A stretch of DNA of 64,000 nucleotides, from positions 434,001-498,000 of the forward strand of contig WACJ01000255.1 in NCBI GenBank assembly GCA_008973525.1, written 5' to 3'. Shown piece after piece: positions 36,875 through 50,800 of the stretch. A model generated the notes under the pieces. The model made no database searches. It was not told the DNA's origin and worked only from the letters and a program-made list of their open reading frames with translations. The stretch is from Stenopsyche tienmushanensis. Its lineage: Eukaryota > Arthropoda > Insecta > Trichoptera > Stenopsychidae. Each line of letters starts with the position of its first letter. Position 1 is the first letter of the stretch. Made by a program: the position numbers and the translations under genes.

Positions 36875-39527
36875 CCGCCAAAAGAATTTACACGACATAA
36901 GTGACCACAAAATAAATCTTAATTGAAGGAAAAATCGTCGCCTTCGCAAAAAATTAAAAGGAAAAGAAGGACAACTGCAGTTGAAATAAGAAAAGGGTGT
37001 TATGCGTGTATATGCTTCTTTATCTGTGGACGTGTGGCAAATTTTGTAAATAAATATCATAAAAAAATCTTAAGCATATAAAACATGTTCTTAACCCTGA
37101 GCCTGTTAAACTGGTACTTCAAACAGTAAATGTAAGCAAACGAAGTAACGATAAAAATACAGATACTTTTCTAGAAAAGGACGACCCCTTTACATTGAAT
37201 TATGATGAACTAACATTGTAAGTGGAGTCAAGAAATCGGATAATTTTCATGATATAAGTAAAATAAATACACAGAATTTTGATTATTTAATAAAAAATGC
37301 TTATAAAAAGTTCAACGTCTATATATCGTCACGTCGCACTTTTGGCATAAATTGTCTCGCAAAGATTAAAAAAAGCTAAATAATTTGATCATTTTTTTTA
37401 TTCCGCGTATTTACTTAGAGATTTCATCCAGAAATAAGAAGAAAGATAATGTTATTGGCCAGATTTTTTGCAATTAATAGATAGAAATTGACATTTGATG
37501 GGCGCACTTGAACATTTCACTTCTTCTCACAGTTCTGTAAAAACATGGAAAAATAATGGAACTCAGTTTACAACTTTTACCTCATCCGACTTATTCGCCG
37601 GATATCATACCCTCTGGATAACATCTGATAATAAAACTTTATCATGACACTCATTATGAAATAAAAATTACTAGGACACGTTTCACAAAAAATGATATTA
37701 AATCATTAGACGAGCGATGGTTAAAGGTGTATAAAACCAATACAATTATTTTTTATTTCGAATTTAAGCTTGATCGATAAGACTATGCAGATGTAATCAT
37801 TTTGATCTTATTTATCGCTTAAATTCTATCGTACAATTCTAAAAGATGCGATCTGTCAGCCTATATGATAATGATGATGAATTGATACCAATTATATATC
37901 CTTTTAATCGAATTTATTCGTATTGTATTAAATAGCTCTTTATTTTACAGATAAAAACACATATTTTTATAAGATTGACACGCCTGAAAAGGCAGTTAAT
38001 GTGCAAATCTTTAAAAAAATATATTGTATGGATATCACAAAACTATTTTTGATCCAAATATGAATATTAATAGCCGAACCTTTGCTTCAAATCTCCATAA
38101 TCATAGTTCTGGTTTATTACCGTATCGAATAACACAATTGTTCCGTAACCAGTATTTCATACAAAGAAATAAATAAAAGACAAATCGTAAATTTTCGGTT
38201 CCACCTCCGAAAAAGGAATAGATAGAGCATCGAAAACCTTCGCATTCCGCCAAACCACCAAAGAACCGATGGATGTTTTACTACGAAATAGTCGGTAATA
38301 CAAAAGGAGAGCTGAGGTGATCCTGGAGAGGCAATACTCGAGATTGTATACATTTTTGTATCTCCCACGATCCCGCTTGCACCGATCGTAAAATATCAAA
38401 TTGTACAATATAATAAATTATGTTATTTTATACGAGGGGTGACGTGCCTATAAGGGTGGATGCTGGTGGAATGGGAAAGAAAAGCCATTGTCCAAGGAAC
38501 AGACGCGACCAAAAATAACGAACACATCGAAATACAAAATGTAATGGATTCACCACGGGAATGATGGATAATGATAACTGTTCGAAGAGAGCGAAAACTA
38601 TCAAATAACACTATATAAGACCATGCAATTTATTTCACAATTTGATCGAAATGGTTTGGAATTTTGACAGCTTTGATGCATAACATTGTATGATAATAGA
38701 GAATTTAAACGATCATTGATGTTGTCAGTAATAAGTCATATAACAAAAAACAGTGAACAGTGAACGATATCCATAGCAATATCCAACAAACGCATAAAAA
38801 ATGGGTACTTTGATTTTTAGAATACTTTCATTAGATAAGAATCAAATTAAGCTTTAAGAATAGTAGAGTAGTAAAGATAATATTTGCATATATATAATAA
38901 TCCAATGTTAGTTTAATACATCATCCATAAAAATGTTCTTTTGGAAGTTATTTTGCCTAGATAAATCTAAACATACATTTAATATGAACGAAAAATATGT
39001 TTTAAAATGAATCGCTTCAAAGTGAATTTCGGACAACTCTTAGGGGACGATGGGTCTTCCAGATAAGTACAATTTGTTTTCGACATTTTAAAAAGCAAAC
39101 AAGCCCATTTGGCACACTCTGTATACAGTGATTCCCCACGGTGCGGGGTCATACCTATTTGAGAAATTTGATTGCCGTAGTGGAAAACCCACGGGACATG
39201 TGCCCGGGAAAATCTTTTAGTTTATCTCGCGGCTGGAGGGACGCTTTTATTGCGAGTTTTCCGAAATGGACGGACGGAAAAACGGGCGAAGAAGTCTGAT
39301 GGAGCCATCTTTGTTACATTTCAAATATTTAGTATTGCCAACCCGTGAAGACTTCATTTCCTCCGCCTAGTCTGGGGTATTTCTCAACGTCTGCCCTCAA
39401 ATCCTACGGATTTCACTTATCAATATCAGCGTTTTCAATTTTCCATTTTTGCGCTTATCGCGCGAGGTCCCTACGTGTCGGATTCAATTTGTTTCGCAGA
39501 TAAGTCAATAGATATCATAGTTCTCAC
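36875..39527. other. AT-rich intronic stretch, nothing recognised
   Basis: No transposon ends or protein motifs were seen. A moderately GC-rich patch near 39.1-39.5 kb precedes the linker exon on the plus-strand coordinate and may be conserved intronic sequence. Confidence 0.4.
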
Positions 39528-39692
39528 CTTGCTTCCATGACTAGTTTCATCACTCTGACTGGACGTTGTCACCGCTCTTCCGAATCCGGGGGAAGCGGGT
39601 GATTGATTTTCGCCATAATCGTATCCCGAAGGAGTGGAGCTCTTCCACACGGCATGTTGAAAGCTGCTCTTCGTTCCCAATGCCGAGTTCAC
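39528..39692 (-). CDS. Internal exon encoding a Ser/Thr/Gly-rich linker, probably the same gene as the TSR exon
   Basis: This 55-codon open segment is flanked by an acceptor (TATGTATTACAG) and a donor (AAG|GTGAGA), both phase 0. The peptide starts VNSALGTKSS and ends DETSHGSK. It is rich in Ser, Thr, Gly and Pro, has no cysteine and no hydrophobic segment, and looks like a flexible extracellular linker. Its third positions are balanced in GC, unlike the surrounding AT-rich sequence. It lies 21.5 kb upstream of the TSR exon on the same strand with a compatible phase, so it can be joined directly in front of the TSR. Linking the two exons is inference; a separate gene cannot be excluded. I recognise no named domain. 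Confidence 0.65.
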
Positions 39693-40209
39693 CTGTAATA
39701 CATAAAAAATAATTAAATCGCATAAAAGATTAAATTGATAACAGCACAATGAGCACATATGCGGTGCTCCAAATATAAATTATAATAACGGGAATTGAAA
39801 TGTCAAAAATATTCAGCGTATATAGGGTACTTAGCAGTTAATAGAGCGTATGAAATATATGAGCCGAGCTAACGTGAAGCATTTACGAATAAATTATTTC
39901 CACCATAATATTCAAAAAAATATTTCCCCTATCGTATGAAATATTTTGGTTTTATAGCGCTTTTAATTTTATAATTAATAGATATAGCTAAAGTTAGATA
40001 ATAAATTTTGTCTGTTTCCATTAAGGTGTCTTAACAATTTTCTCGCACAACCTTTCGTTGATAATTTTGGTCAATCCAAGTTTTAATATCATACAGCAAT
40101 TAATTATAAATTTAAAATGTATTTAAGGGCTATTTACTGGAAAACAATACGTCCATATAATATGTGCTCGATATTGATGATAGCATGACTTTATTTGTTA
40201 ATGTTAATA

Positions 40210-40455
40210 ACGTATCGAAGGGCCTTTTCACAATTTATTCGATAGGGAATTTAGGCGATTAAGTAGTTTTCCTTGGAAGGTAGTGAAAAGCTACTCAAGA
40301 CGACTGTGTGTATTTTACTACAAAGAGTTTTCTAGCGTCCAGTTTCTCTTTTTTTTGCAAAAACTAGGGCGAGGATCTATACGATTCTCAAATAGTGCAT
40401 TTCAGCAATCGCTCCTATGTTTGCAATGGTGTATCCCTGACGATGTTCACCTTAG
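40210..40455 (+). repeat. Unclassified dispersed repeat, copy 2 (see 12970-13230)
   Basis: This is the second copy of the repeat at 13 kb, with the conserved blocks AGTAGTTTTC, AAAGCTACTCAAGACGAC and CTAGGGCG in the same order. A 63-codon plus-strand frame runs through it, but the frame is not conserved in copy 1, so it is not a gene. Confidence 0.6.
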
Positions 40456-43400
40456 CCTTGCAGTTCAAGAATAGGAAGGCTTTTCCTTTAAGAGATCCAC
40501 ATTTTTAGATCGACAAATTCAATACAATGAAAATGGCAACGGGAGGTAAAAAACGCTGACAGTAAGGAACATTAAATTGAATCCTGTGAAAATTCAAAAA
40601 GCATTCACACTTTTATCTATTCGCTCGATTTCTGTAAGGTTAATTATATTTTGCTATATTTAGTAGAGTAGATTCTAAACTTCTTAGAATACCTTATCAG
40701 TTCTTCTGATGTTGAGCATTTCATTATGGAACACATGGTCTTAGATAGCCAATATTATTAAAATTATATTGTATAGGCTATTTAAAAGTATTTTATATGG
40801 TGTTTTAGAAGATTATATTGATATTTTCCTTCCATATTAACACACATTGCTGAATTTGTCTTAAAAAATCTCAAAATGAATCACAGATCTAACATATTAA
40901 ATATATCCTAACTTTATTAAACATATCGTGAAATTCATTTTTTATGAATTTATTTTGCTGCATGGTCTATGCTTTATCAAATAATGTATTCTTATGATAA
41001 GGAAGCGAAAAATAAGTTTAGGGTCTTAAATTAAATATTAAGTATTTTTAAATTAAATGAGCTAAAAATGGCATACAATAACACTTCCTTTGTGATATTT
41101 TTTTGATACTCATCTTGGATCGATTTGTTTCACAAAGTCACAAACAATATCATCCCCCGTATGAGTATGCGTATCTATCATACATACATGGTGGGTTGAT
41201 AAAAAACTGTCGGAAGCACTATCCTTTTTCCCTGTTCGAGCAACTCATGCACGTTTTCTTTTCAAGGATTTCCATGAAGAAAACAGACTGAAACGAGTAA
41301 ATGGATCGCCGTCAAAAATACATCATTTATCTTGCGAGTTGTTTCTTACCTAACAAGGTCTCAGGGCAAAGCTCCGGGCTCCGCAGTACGGCCGGCCCTT
41401 TGTACCGACTTGATCTGTTTACTAGGGGATGAAAGTACACTCTTTATGGCGCGGAGGCTTCGCCGGCCAAGGAAGAGCAGTTCTGACAGATTCATCCCAC
41501 ATGAAGAGAGGATCATCAACGAAAGATCAGGGACGTCGGGAATAATGTCTTTCTTTGGGCATCAATGGAGGTGGGCCATTTCTCGGGTTGAAAGGTCAAT
41601 AATTACGCTTTTGTAATATTGTAACATATTGCAAAACTGCAACAAACATGCTTTTATTTTCTCGTTCTGCCACCGAGACAATATTGACTAATGGCCTATG
41701 GCAACCACGTATTGTTTGTTTTGCGATGCTGTTTGAGCAGAGTTGATCAACGTTTCGGAATGTCTGCCATTGAATTGCAGCCATAAAAATTACACATTGG
41801 GTTGAAATCGTACAAAATTGTTTTTATTACATCCTGTGATGTTTGCTTAATTTGAAGTCGGTATTTTATTAGATTAAATACGAGTCTAATTAACTCTGAT
41901 ATTAATGGTTTTTTGCTTTGAATATAACCCTTCAGGGACGTTCTTTGATTATAAAGGATCATTAATATGTGGTATTTTTGAAGTATTTGACGCTAAGCTA
42001 CGAGCATGTAATATGTACTATTAAATGTTATATATAAAATAAATACTAAAATCAAGAAAATACCCGAATATACACTTTATTCTGTGATTATAATGTCGTT
42101 ATATGAAAATTTTCATAGCGAAAATGCTGAAAATAACATCTTCTTCAAGAAGTTTTTTTTAATTTCATGAATTTAATGAAATATTCTCGGAAAACCATTG
42201 AATGAAATTGAAGTCATTAAATTTGCTCTATTGTTCGAAGAATAATAAAAGTTCTCAACTCAAACAGCTCACACAATAAGATTGGATAAGCTATTCGACT
42301 ATACGAAGTAAATTTCTCACGGTCTTTGACTGCAAAGGAATACAAGAAAAAAAGCTTGAATGCAATTTAGCGGACGGAAAAGACATTTCAATTATTTTGA
42401 AAGTCGATTTGGTAATTTAAAATCGAGAGAAAAGAGACATCGGCGAAAATATTGTGCATGATAATAAACTCAATTCTTCTATGGCCATTTAACAACCAAT
42501 TTAAACATATAAACAACCAAGATAAACATCCTACGAGAAATTCTATTGATCGTTATAAAAATAAAATAAGCTATATTTCAAAAAAATATTATATGCTGAG
42601 GAAATATTGTATTAATTCACTGGCATGTCTGCGATTCTTATACTAAATTACATATAAATGCACTCGATTTTTCTTAGATTAAATAAATATCCAGACTGAA
42701 AACTACAATAGATCAATATCGGATAATAAACTGCTTTGAAGACTAATTTACATTTTTAATACATTGAAATTCAATTCCTTCATACAAGCATTAAGACGAA
42801 TCGATTACACAACATCAAAAGAGAAGAAATATCGGGTTCAAATTTAAATATGCGAATAAATGAGTATGAATTTAACACATTCCCGTCGGCTTATGTCTAT
42901 GTGCATCTTTCATGTACGGGAATGACTTAAGATAACAATGGATGCAATCGTAAATGACAATGGCTTAACGTCCAAGTCCTTCAAACGTTAACTAACTCCA
43001 TGTCTTCTTAGCTCTATTATTCCAGACATACGACTTTGATAGTTTATCCCTCGTTAATTTAATATCAATATTGTTAGTAAATTCTACAGAAATCAATGCT
43101 TAAATGATTTGAACATTTGATAAAAGAGTTGTTAATTAGACTAATGGAATATATTGATCAATTCATTGAATTAATCGATGTTAATGAGTAGTAGATGTCA
43201 TTTAACTCAGGGTAAAAGTGGTATTTTATATAAATAAGAGTGCAAATACAATTATTCTGCAGTATTTTATATGATTATAGCGATTGAATGTTTATTTAGA
43301 GATAAAAATATCATTTTGTCATTTAGATTAATTCATGTCACTTTCAGGACCCCATATATCAGTAATCAAATGTGATGTAATGTGGTAATGAAATTTGTGT

Positions 43401-46400
43401 AATGTGTCACTTATCTCATCGTAATAGTAATTTGAATCAACGATAAGCTTGGTTGAAATCTAAATACTACTATGTTACATTACAAGCTCATGATTTTGGT
43501 TAGATTATACAAACAAGCTTGGATTTCAAATTTAACTACTTCCTAAGAAATGCTTTGATGAGGTTTGTATGTTATATTATATTGTTATAGTTTGATAGTA
43601 AATTATTCCATAGTATATGTATAACCTTTGACTTAAGAAATCGTGCTTCGATAATGTCAAATATGAATTATAAAATGAAGAAGAACGTCTTCCCACTCTT
43701 CTAAGTGTGGTATTTTTGTCCGCCTTAAGCGAAGAAATCGAAAAGCAAATTGTTGCAAAAAAAGCCTCATTTCGCTTAAAGTGCTGAGGGTAATTTAAAA
43801 TTTCCCTTTGAATAAATCAGGCCTTAAAGCCGATGCAAATGGCCTCTAGCAGAAATATGAGTAGCAACTCTCTGCAAAGGAATATAACACTTTATGATGA
43901 TACATGCTCTCATATTGTCGGCACATTAAATGCCACTTTCTGTAATAAGTTTTTCCCTTCCTTCCTCTATTTTCCATTTTCTCCCGTCTTTCCCACTCCG
44001 GGAGCTCTTGTCTTCTCCAACTTGCTGGCTAAACAGCAATAAAACCTCCGAACATCGGTACTTATTTACCCGTACGGTTGCCGAGTGGTCTTCTCGATTA
44101 CGTCGTGACAATACTGCCTGATTTCAGCAATACAAAACCTATTATGCGAGTTCAAAGAACTATAAAAGAGACTCGATTCAAGTAACATCTAGTAAAGCGT
44201 AAATATTGATGCTCAAGAACAAATAAAGGATATCCATTATAAATGAGGACCCTATAAAAATAATATGAAGGGCCGTATCATGCCTTTGTACCGCGAAGGT
44301 CAAAAGGCTTTGCGGTAAGAACGAAATCGAAGATATGCCTCTAGCATTGATGGTTTCCAGTTATACGATTCTTCATATAGACTTGCATTAATTTTTTAGC
44401 ATCCTATTCCTTTGGGTAATGTTGAAATAATGTTTTGATAATCATCATTAGTGAATAATGGAAATTTAGTGGGTATTAAATTGACATGCTATCAATAATC
44501 AAACAAAAATATTGAATAAATAAAATTACGATTTTGCGCTAAGGAAAGTGATTTTCCAATTCTTTAAATCTTCAAGAAAATTAATTAATGCAATTTCCAA
44601 AATATGAATTTCTTCATTTTATGAATTATTTTCAGAGAAGGGTCCAATGCTAAAATGAAATTCTAAGATGAACTAATGATGAATTAAAAAAAAAAACCAC
44701 TCGTCTCGCAATTTGAATGACACATTAAACATTTTTGTGTACTTATGATTTGAACACAACATACGTCTTTTGTAGAATCGCAGATCAAATCTTAAAAGTG
44801 AGAAATATATCTATTTGAAACGTAGTGAATCGAACCTCCTTTTAATATCATACTAGTCCATCTTCATTCAAGGCTCATTAAAAGATTTTTGCAATATAAT
44901 TCAAATGCAGTATACTAATTTTCTTATATTCAGAGCAGTTATCCTGCTCCATGGTATGGACTTTGTGGGAAGAGAAAGGTTAAAAAGAGTACCAATAATA
45001 CCAGTGTCTTGCTCGCAGAACTTAGGTTCGATCCACTAATCGAGAGCAATGAGTGACCATAAAAAATGATCATTTACATTTACAGTGTTTCCTTAAAGAC
45101 TATTTTTTTTTGTATTTTTGAACAGTACGTGATATGAATGTACTAGCTCATTATCAAATGATTTACAAAGATGCGCTAAAATCAAAGACATAAAAAGGGT
45201 CCCAGAAATGCAACAATGTAGTTTAGATTAACAGCTTTTCTTTATAAAATGATGAGTAAATATTATCAAATACATTTTTTACATCGACAATATTATGAGA
45301 TCGTAAGTTGGTAACACTTGTCTTGGCGTACTATTATTTATTATTGCACTTTGACGTATATTTCATAGCACGAATAGCATGTTTATAGTACAAAAAGGTA
45401 TTATTTCGAGCATTATTTGCCCTGTTCGTTTTGGAGTAAATTCAAACACAATGCAGATTGCGTTATATATTGATAAAAAGGGTGCTAAATTTGAGTTTTT
45501 TTTGCCCCCCTTACACCATTCAAATAAATAACATGGCAGTAGACGCCATCGAGATACGCCTATAAAGCAAGTTAGGTGTAAGAAATGAAGAGTGATGATA
45601 TAGTCGGGATGCGTCGAGCATTCAGCGCGTGGAAGTTAAAATTTTCATTGCTAATTTAGTAGCAGCGGCAGTAGCAATTCGGCGCAACCTTCTGCTGGCA
45701 CGGCCCGAGATAAGGGAGGCTGCTTCCCCGGCCGAATGTAAATCATATACATATTTCAGCCTCTTGGCCCGCTCATATTTATTTCAGCCCATGAAGCAAT
45801 CTCAATCTTATCTCCGACTGAACAATACTTAGTGAGCAGTGGCTCTGCAACTGCGATTTATCGTCATACATTGTCTTCGCGTGGACCTGCTCTTTTGTGT
45901 TATGCGAGCCATTGTGCGAGCTCCAGACACATTCCCTAAGCAAAGATGACCTTGCGTAGAGTCCCCAATGCCCTTTGTAAGACTCTTAAACCTATAAAAC
46001 TGTCAAACATACGCGAAAAAGCCAATGCATCCCTTGCAATATGAAATCTCTTGGGATAAAGCAAAGCATCGTTCAAATTTTGTGTGTTTGAAATTCAGGA
46101 TTACACACAGATTTATTGTGACTATCTAGTCTTATATATAAGTAAATATATTTTGGATTACAATAACAAATAGATGGCCATCTTTTCAACTTTATTACAT
46201 GATAATGTGTCTATAAAAAAAGATTCATGCTGTGAAAAGTTTCCAATCTAAAATGTTAATCTATTTGTAATTTGCATATCAAGCAATCATTACTTATTGG
46301 ATATAGGCGATATTCATTGGATTCTTCTCTCTGGGGGTAGAAGATTTTTATGGGGTGTTTAAAAAAAGAGACTGTTAATTTTTTACGCGACTTAATTCAT

Positions 46401-47204
46401 CTCTTCAATTTTTGCAATTACAGATCCAAAAAATTAACATTAAACTGTTTCGAAATGATTTATTGTATATAAGGGAACTTGAAAGTATTTGAACATTTGG
46501 GGACCTTATGTTTGAGCTCAATTTGTGTCCATATAAAGTGACGGGAACATCTTTGTAAATTATTTTATTTGTAAAACTATTATTAAACATTATTTTTGAG
46601 TAACAGATTTTTTTTGTTAAAGATACAATTTCCCAAAACTAACAAAGTTCAAAAAAACAATATTGGTTTTAGAAATTTAAATCGGATAATAGAAGCTTAA
46701 AGGATGAATCGTATTGACCGAACACAACAAAAACGAGCGACGAAATACGTGCTTCGTCTTATTGACAATACAACTAAATAGTCCCTTTTTGAATAGCATT
46801 GTAATGTGGATTGGTAGATTTAATTAATAAAATGATAAGGGATTTTCACATTCCTTCTTTTATGGTACCTCTCAAGATAACTGCATTATTATTCCGATCA
46901 CTTAATCGCAGGACTATACTTGTAACAGCTTTTGCCATATACATAAATTAGCAGGAAATATGTAATTTAGTGTGTAGTTAAAAAATATTTGATTAAACCA
47001 CCTAAAAGTAATTATCCATAATTTGCTTTACGACAGAATCAATACAGATATTAACGCTCTTCGAAAATATACAAAGTCAAATATTTAAATATGAAGGACG
47101 TATTTTAACCTTGTGCTATTTTCATAAGTTTAGACGATTTTTCATCTTTATGTAACAAATATTAGATTTAAATTATTATAAGGACCAAAGAGTAATCAAT
47201 TTTT
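40456..47204. other. AT-rich intronic stretch, nothing recognised
   Basis: The notable parts are a GC-richer patch at 41,330-41,620 with a 94-codon plus-strand frame lacking known motifs, a pyrimidine-rich tract at 43,950-43,998, and a lone B-box-like GGTTCGATCC near 45,030 without a tRNA fold. Confidence 0.4.
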
Positions 47205-47890
47205 TTTGCTAGCATAAAAGTGATATTTTAATTCCCTCTTTGAAAAAGTCCTTTGATTTTTCACTGATAAACTTATCTAAGTGAGTTTTTACTCCTCCAA
47301 AATTGTATTTTTTTACATCTTAATATATGCTCTATCGATCTAAAAATATAGTAATTCGGAGGCACAAGATCTACTGAATAGATTGGATGAGATAGAATTT
47401 CCAATCCAAGCTCCCTTATTTTTTCCTGACATTTTTCTGCAGTATGCGGATCTCGCGTTATCGCGAAGAAGAATCCTTATTTAGTTATTAACCAAAATAT
47501 ATCGTATAAAATATTATACTCGTTTAAGATCAGATCGTTTGAGCAATAAATAATTAATAATTCCAAGAAAAATACCACCACACACAAAGAAGAACTTTTT
47601 ATTGTTAGGGTTGATTGAGGGGTTGAAACAGGTATTTGTCCAGAAGAAAGCCATTATTTTTTCATACAGGATTATTGTATAACATTCACTTTTTGTCTTC
47701 AATTAAAATTTGCCACTAAAACGGATCTTCTTCATATTGATTGTAGAAGAGATGCACAGATTGTACGCCGTAGATCGAGCGTCGTCTATGACAATTCATG
47801 GGGAACCCAAATTCCTTGTTTGTTCAACTTTCCTATGCGACGAAGATGATCCCTAACTCTTGATGCTTAGTTTCAGAATATTCCCTGATA
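47205..47890 (-). pseudogene. mariner transposase pseudogene
   Basis: Minus-strand frames carry the mariner landmarks in order: WVPHELS (near 47,800), WLSSGQIPVSTP (near 47,650), a degraded CVWW..GIINY block, LLRDNARS (second catalytic Asp, 47,448-47,468) and, after a frameshift, HPIYSVDL and PNYYIFRSIEH (third Asp region, near 47,370). Several stops and at least two frameshifts make it non-functional. The first catalytic Asp block is too degraded to read. The N-terminal HTH region and terminal repeats were not located. It lies in the putative 21.5-kb intron. Confidence 0.85.
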
Positions 47891-50800
47891 TACTTTTTTT
47901 CCTTCTTTTTTGCAGATAAAATACTTTTTTGCAATTCCCAATGTTAAATCCTACAATTCTTGATCTGTAATTCTACACTAATGAATATTGAACAAGCACA
48001 CATATTTACATATCCAAGTGGATGCTTAATCAGTCAGGTATTTTCTCTTTACATTTTTGGGAATCAATTTGACTTTCGATTATATTTTATCCCCTAATAT
48101 TTAAAAAAATGACGGGAATGGATTTATATATGGCAAATAAAAATTCCGACAGTGACTATTTTTAAGTCTGGCGTCTCATATACGTTTTTGTGCATCATCG
48201 CGCCGATCGCCATTAAAAATACACACCATAATTTTTCATGAGTCACCCTGGGTGCCATTTTTATGGGCGAAGGCTTTATATGTTAGTGCAAACACAGCCA
48301 TGAAATTAGTTTGGTGCAGTTGGCGGTAGCTGATGCATACGGCCGCATCTACTACACCGGAAAGTCGACGATATATCACTGGCCTATTTGTCAACCGGCT
48401 CCCATTCACATGCATATTGCGGTCGAGTCAAAATGCATTCCATTCTTAATAAAATTACGCAGACTGGGAAGAGCTGCCATGCAGTATCCACTCGAATTGT
48501 CCCATAAATATCGTGGAACGACTCCTTAATTTTTTTTCATCCGGCGACATAATGCTCCTTGTTATGTGTGTACGATGTTATGCAAGCAAGAACATTTTAT
48601 ATAGCTTTAAGCTCATACTAAAGCATAAAAATTGCGTTCTTAAAAATATATTTTGGAACTCGTTCATATCGTTGATTTAATGCATAAGGAATAAACTTTC
48701 AATCGTCAACCGCGTATGATTATATAATAATTAAATCATTTTTATATTATGAAATGACTTAAAATCAAAGACAATAAAGTAATAAAAGAATTGGAACATC
48801 TACAAAGGTGGCATAGGACATAGACTAGAATCGTCAATCTATGTGCAAAACACCCTGTATAATCGTAAATATGTCCAAATATTGGCAGCAAGTTAGTGTG
48901 GGGTTTCTTCGAATTATAATTGCTATTGAGTTCTTAAGGAAGAAAAAAATATCTTTAACTAGTATGAGGGTCTATTAATAAGTAGAAAATCTAAATCAAT
49001 GTACCAATATTTTGTCTGTGATAAATTGAAATAAAATAATTAGTTTTGCGCATTGCCTTGTTATAATACAAAAATCACGTAAAAAAAATTGAATTTTCAA
49101 TGAATAAAGATATTCTAATTGAATGCAATAAATCCAAGTTGGCAGAACAAGCAGTGTATGAATTTGCATGATTTCTTTCATTGCGATCATTAGCATCCAG
49201 AGAATTTTTCCATCAAACTTTCTTCATGAATACCGAATGAAATGCAAATTCTGACTTGACCTGCCACAGAAAGATGCTTGTATTTTATATACAGGGAGAG
49301 AGGCAGCCATGTTTCTTGACAATTAGACAATGTTTATTGGGCAATTTCGTCGCTGCACTACGTAATGATAGAGTGGAATGAGGACCACTGCTGCATCAGG
49401 GGACATCCCAACTACGCTGTTCCATTTCCATGCTAAATATCGAAGCGCTGCGACAGATTTGTGGATATCGTAGATACGTGCTAAAATCTGATAATCGTTA
49501 TTTGTGAATTTGGCCGACACGTGTCTCCAATATTTCTATATATAAAGGTAATCGCTTTCTTACCGAAGCGATGCGCAAGAACCTTTTGTGACCCATTTGT
49601 CACCTAAGTTTCTTGTATCTGCATATATCCTCTTATCTTGACGGAAATATAGTAACTTTGTTAGAAAAAGGTCAGCCTTGAAGGTCTTATAGAAAAGGTA
49701 GAGTAAAACGAATTTAAACACGTTGTATAAATACGATTGTATGTAGTAGATCAAGTTAAGGAATTCTTCTTGGAGGCTTTTTTCTTTCGGGCCTTTTGTT
49801 TTCCATTATTCCGTCAGAAAGACGCTTCATCATTTTGTAAAACTAAGGGACAAGCCATCTACAGCCGGGTGCGATGTTATAGCCTTAGGAAACAGCCCCA
49901 TTACGATTTTATTGTAGAGTGGGATAATTTGGGAGAATCGAAAAACTCTTATTTATTATAGTAGAAAACATATCCAGAAGTAATTAATTACAATTCTTAC
50001 AATATAAAAATATAGTTAAAAAAGCCTAAAAATTCCGATAACATGATTAAATAAACTTATTCCCTTATACATTATTTTTCGTTATCTATCATAACAAATA
50101 CAGCTTTATGTACGAAAATGAACGTCAAAGCCTCAAATAAATAAAACATTTTAAAATTAAAAGTTTCCCCATATAAGTTTGGAATAGAAGTATTAATATA
50201 TTCAGTAGATTGTCTCGATTCAAGTTTAACCTTATTACTTGGATCTGGAAAAGTGGGACGATTAATAAAGTTGGACTGCGCCATGAATTATATGTGGTGG
50301 AAAATAATGAAAAATTAATGCATACAAACATATTTGAAATCAAAGCCTATATTTGATGAGGGATTTTAAGTTTTATAAGACTTTTTGAGAATTTTTTTTG
50401 TAAAAATAATTGGCGTGATATATCTACCTATTTGAGATGTATTGTAAATAATTTATATGGAGAAAAATGGACAGATCGATGCTTGACCCAAAAAGAAAAT
50501 ATACACTTAAGTATAACCCGAGCTCTTTACAAGTTCAATGGAGCTCAAGATCATAATGAACAGGATATAATACAAAGATCAAGAATATGTGTATTGCAGA
50601 ATACGTTTTGTTGTTCACTTTCTAATGGGATATGATTTATGATTGACGAAAGAAAGGGTCGTCCGGCGGTACTTCCCCGTTTATGAAAAATACAAAATGA
50701 ACTCGACAGCAGCGATACAGAGGGTTATTCTTACAAATAGTCCTAATTCTTCATTTTTATATCTAACAGACAGAAAAAGAGATGTAACTTATGCGGGGAG

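Larger units (their letters stand above)
18071..39527 (-). other. Long intron (about 21.4 kb) between the TSR exon and the linker exon
   Basis: If the two splice-bounded exons belong to one transcript, this interval is a phase 0 intron. It holds the three-layer transposon nest (18.6-20.4 kb), a TTAA MITE (32.5 kb), a SINE (34.1 kb) and a minisatellite (36.7 kb). No further exon in a compatible frame was recognised, but exons shorter than about 100 bp could be missed by eye. Confidence 0.5.

Noticed and set aside
36617..37060. 147-codon minus-strand frame with internal protein repeats
   Set aside because: The repetition follows the DNA minisatellite, and unit lengths of 54, 64 and 65 bp do not keep the frame; not a coding repeat.
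41332..41616. 94-codon plus-strand frame in a GC-richer patch
   Set aside because: No start context, splice pair or known motif; may be conserved noncoding or an old repeat.
44070..44130. tRNA-like A box GTTGCCGAGTGG
   Set aside because: No B box follows within the expected 30-60 bp.
44941..45060. Possible tRNA gene or SINE (GGTTCGATCC B-box-like)
   Set aside because: No cloverleaf can be formed and no A box lies at the right distance; no second copy in the window.
48840..48865. Possible mariner-type terminus (ACACCCTGTATA)
   Set aside because: No inverted partner near the mariner fossil at 47.2-47.9 kb; too short to stand alone.
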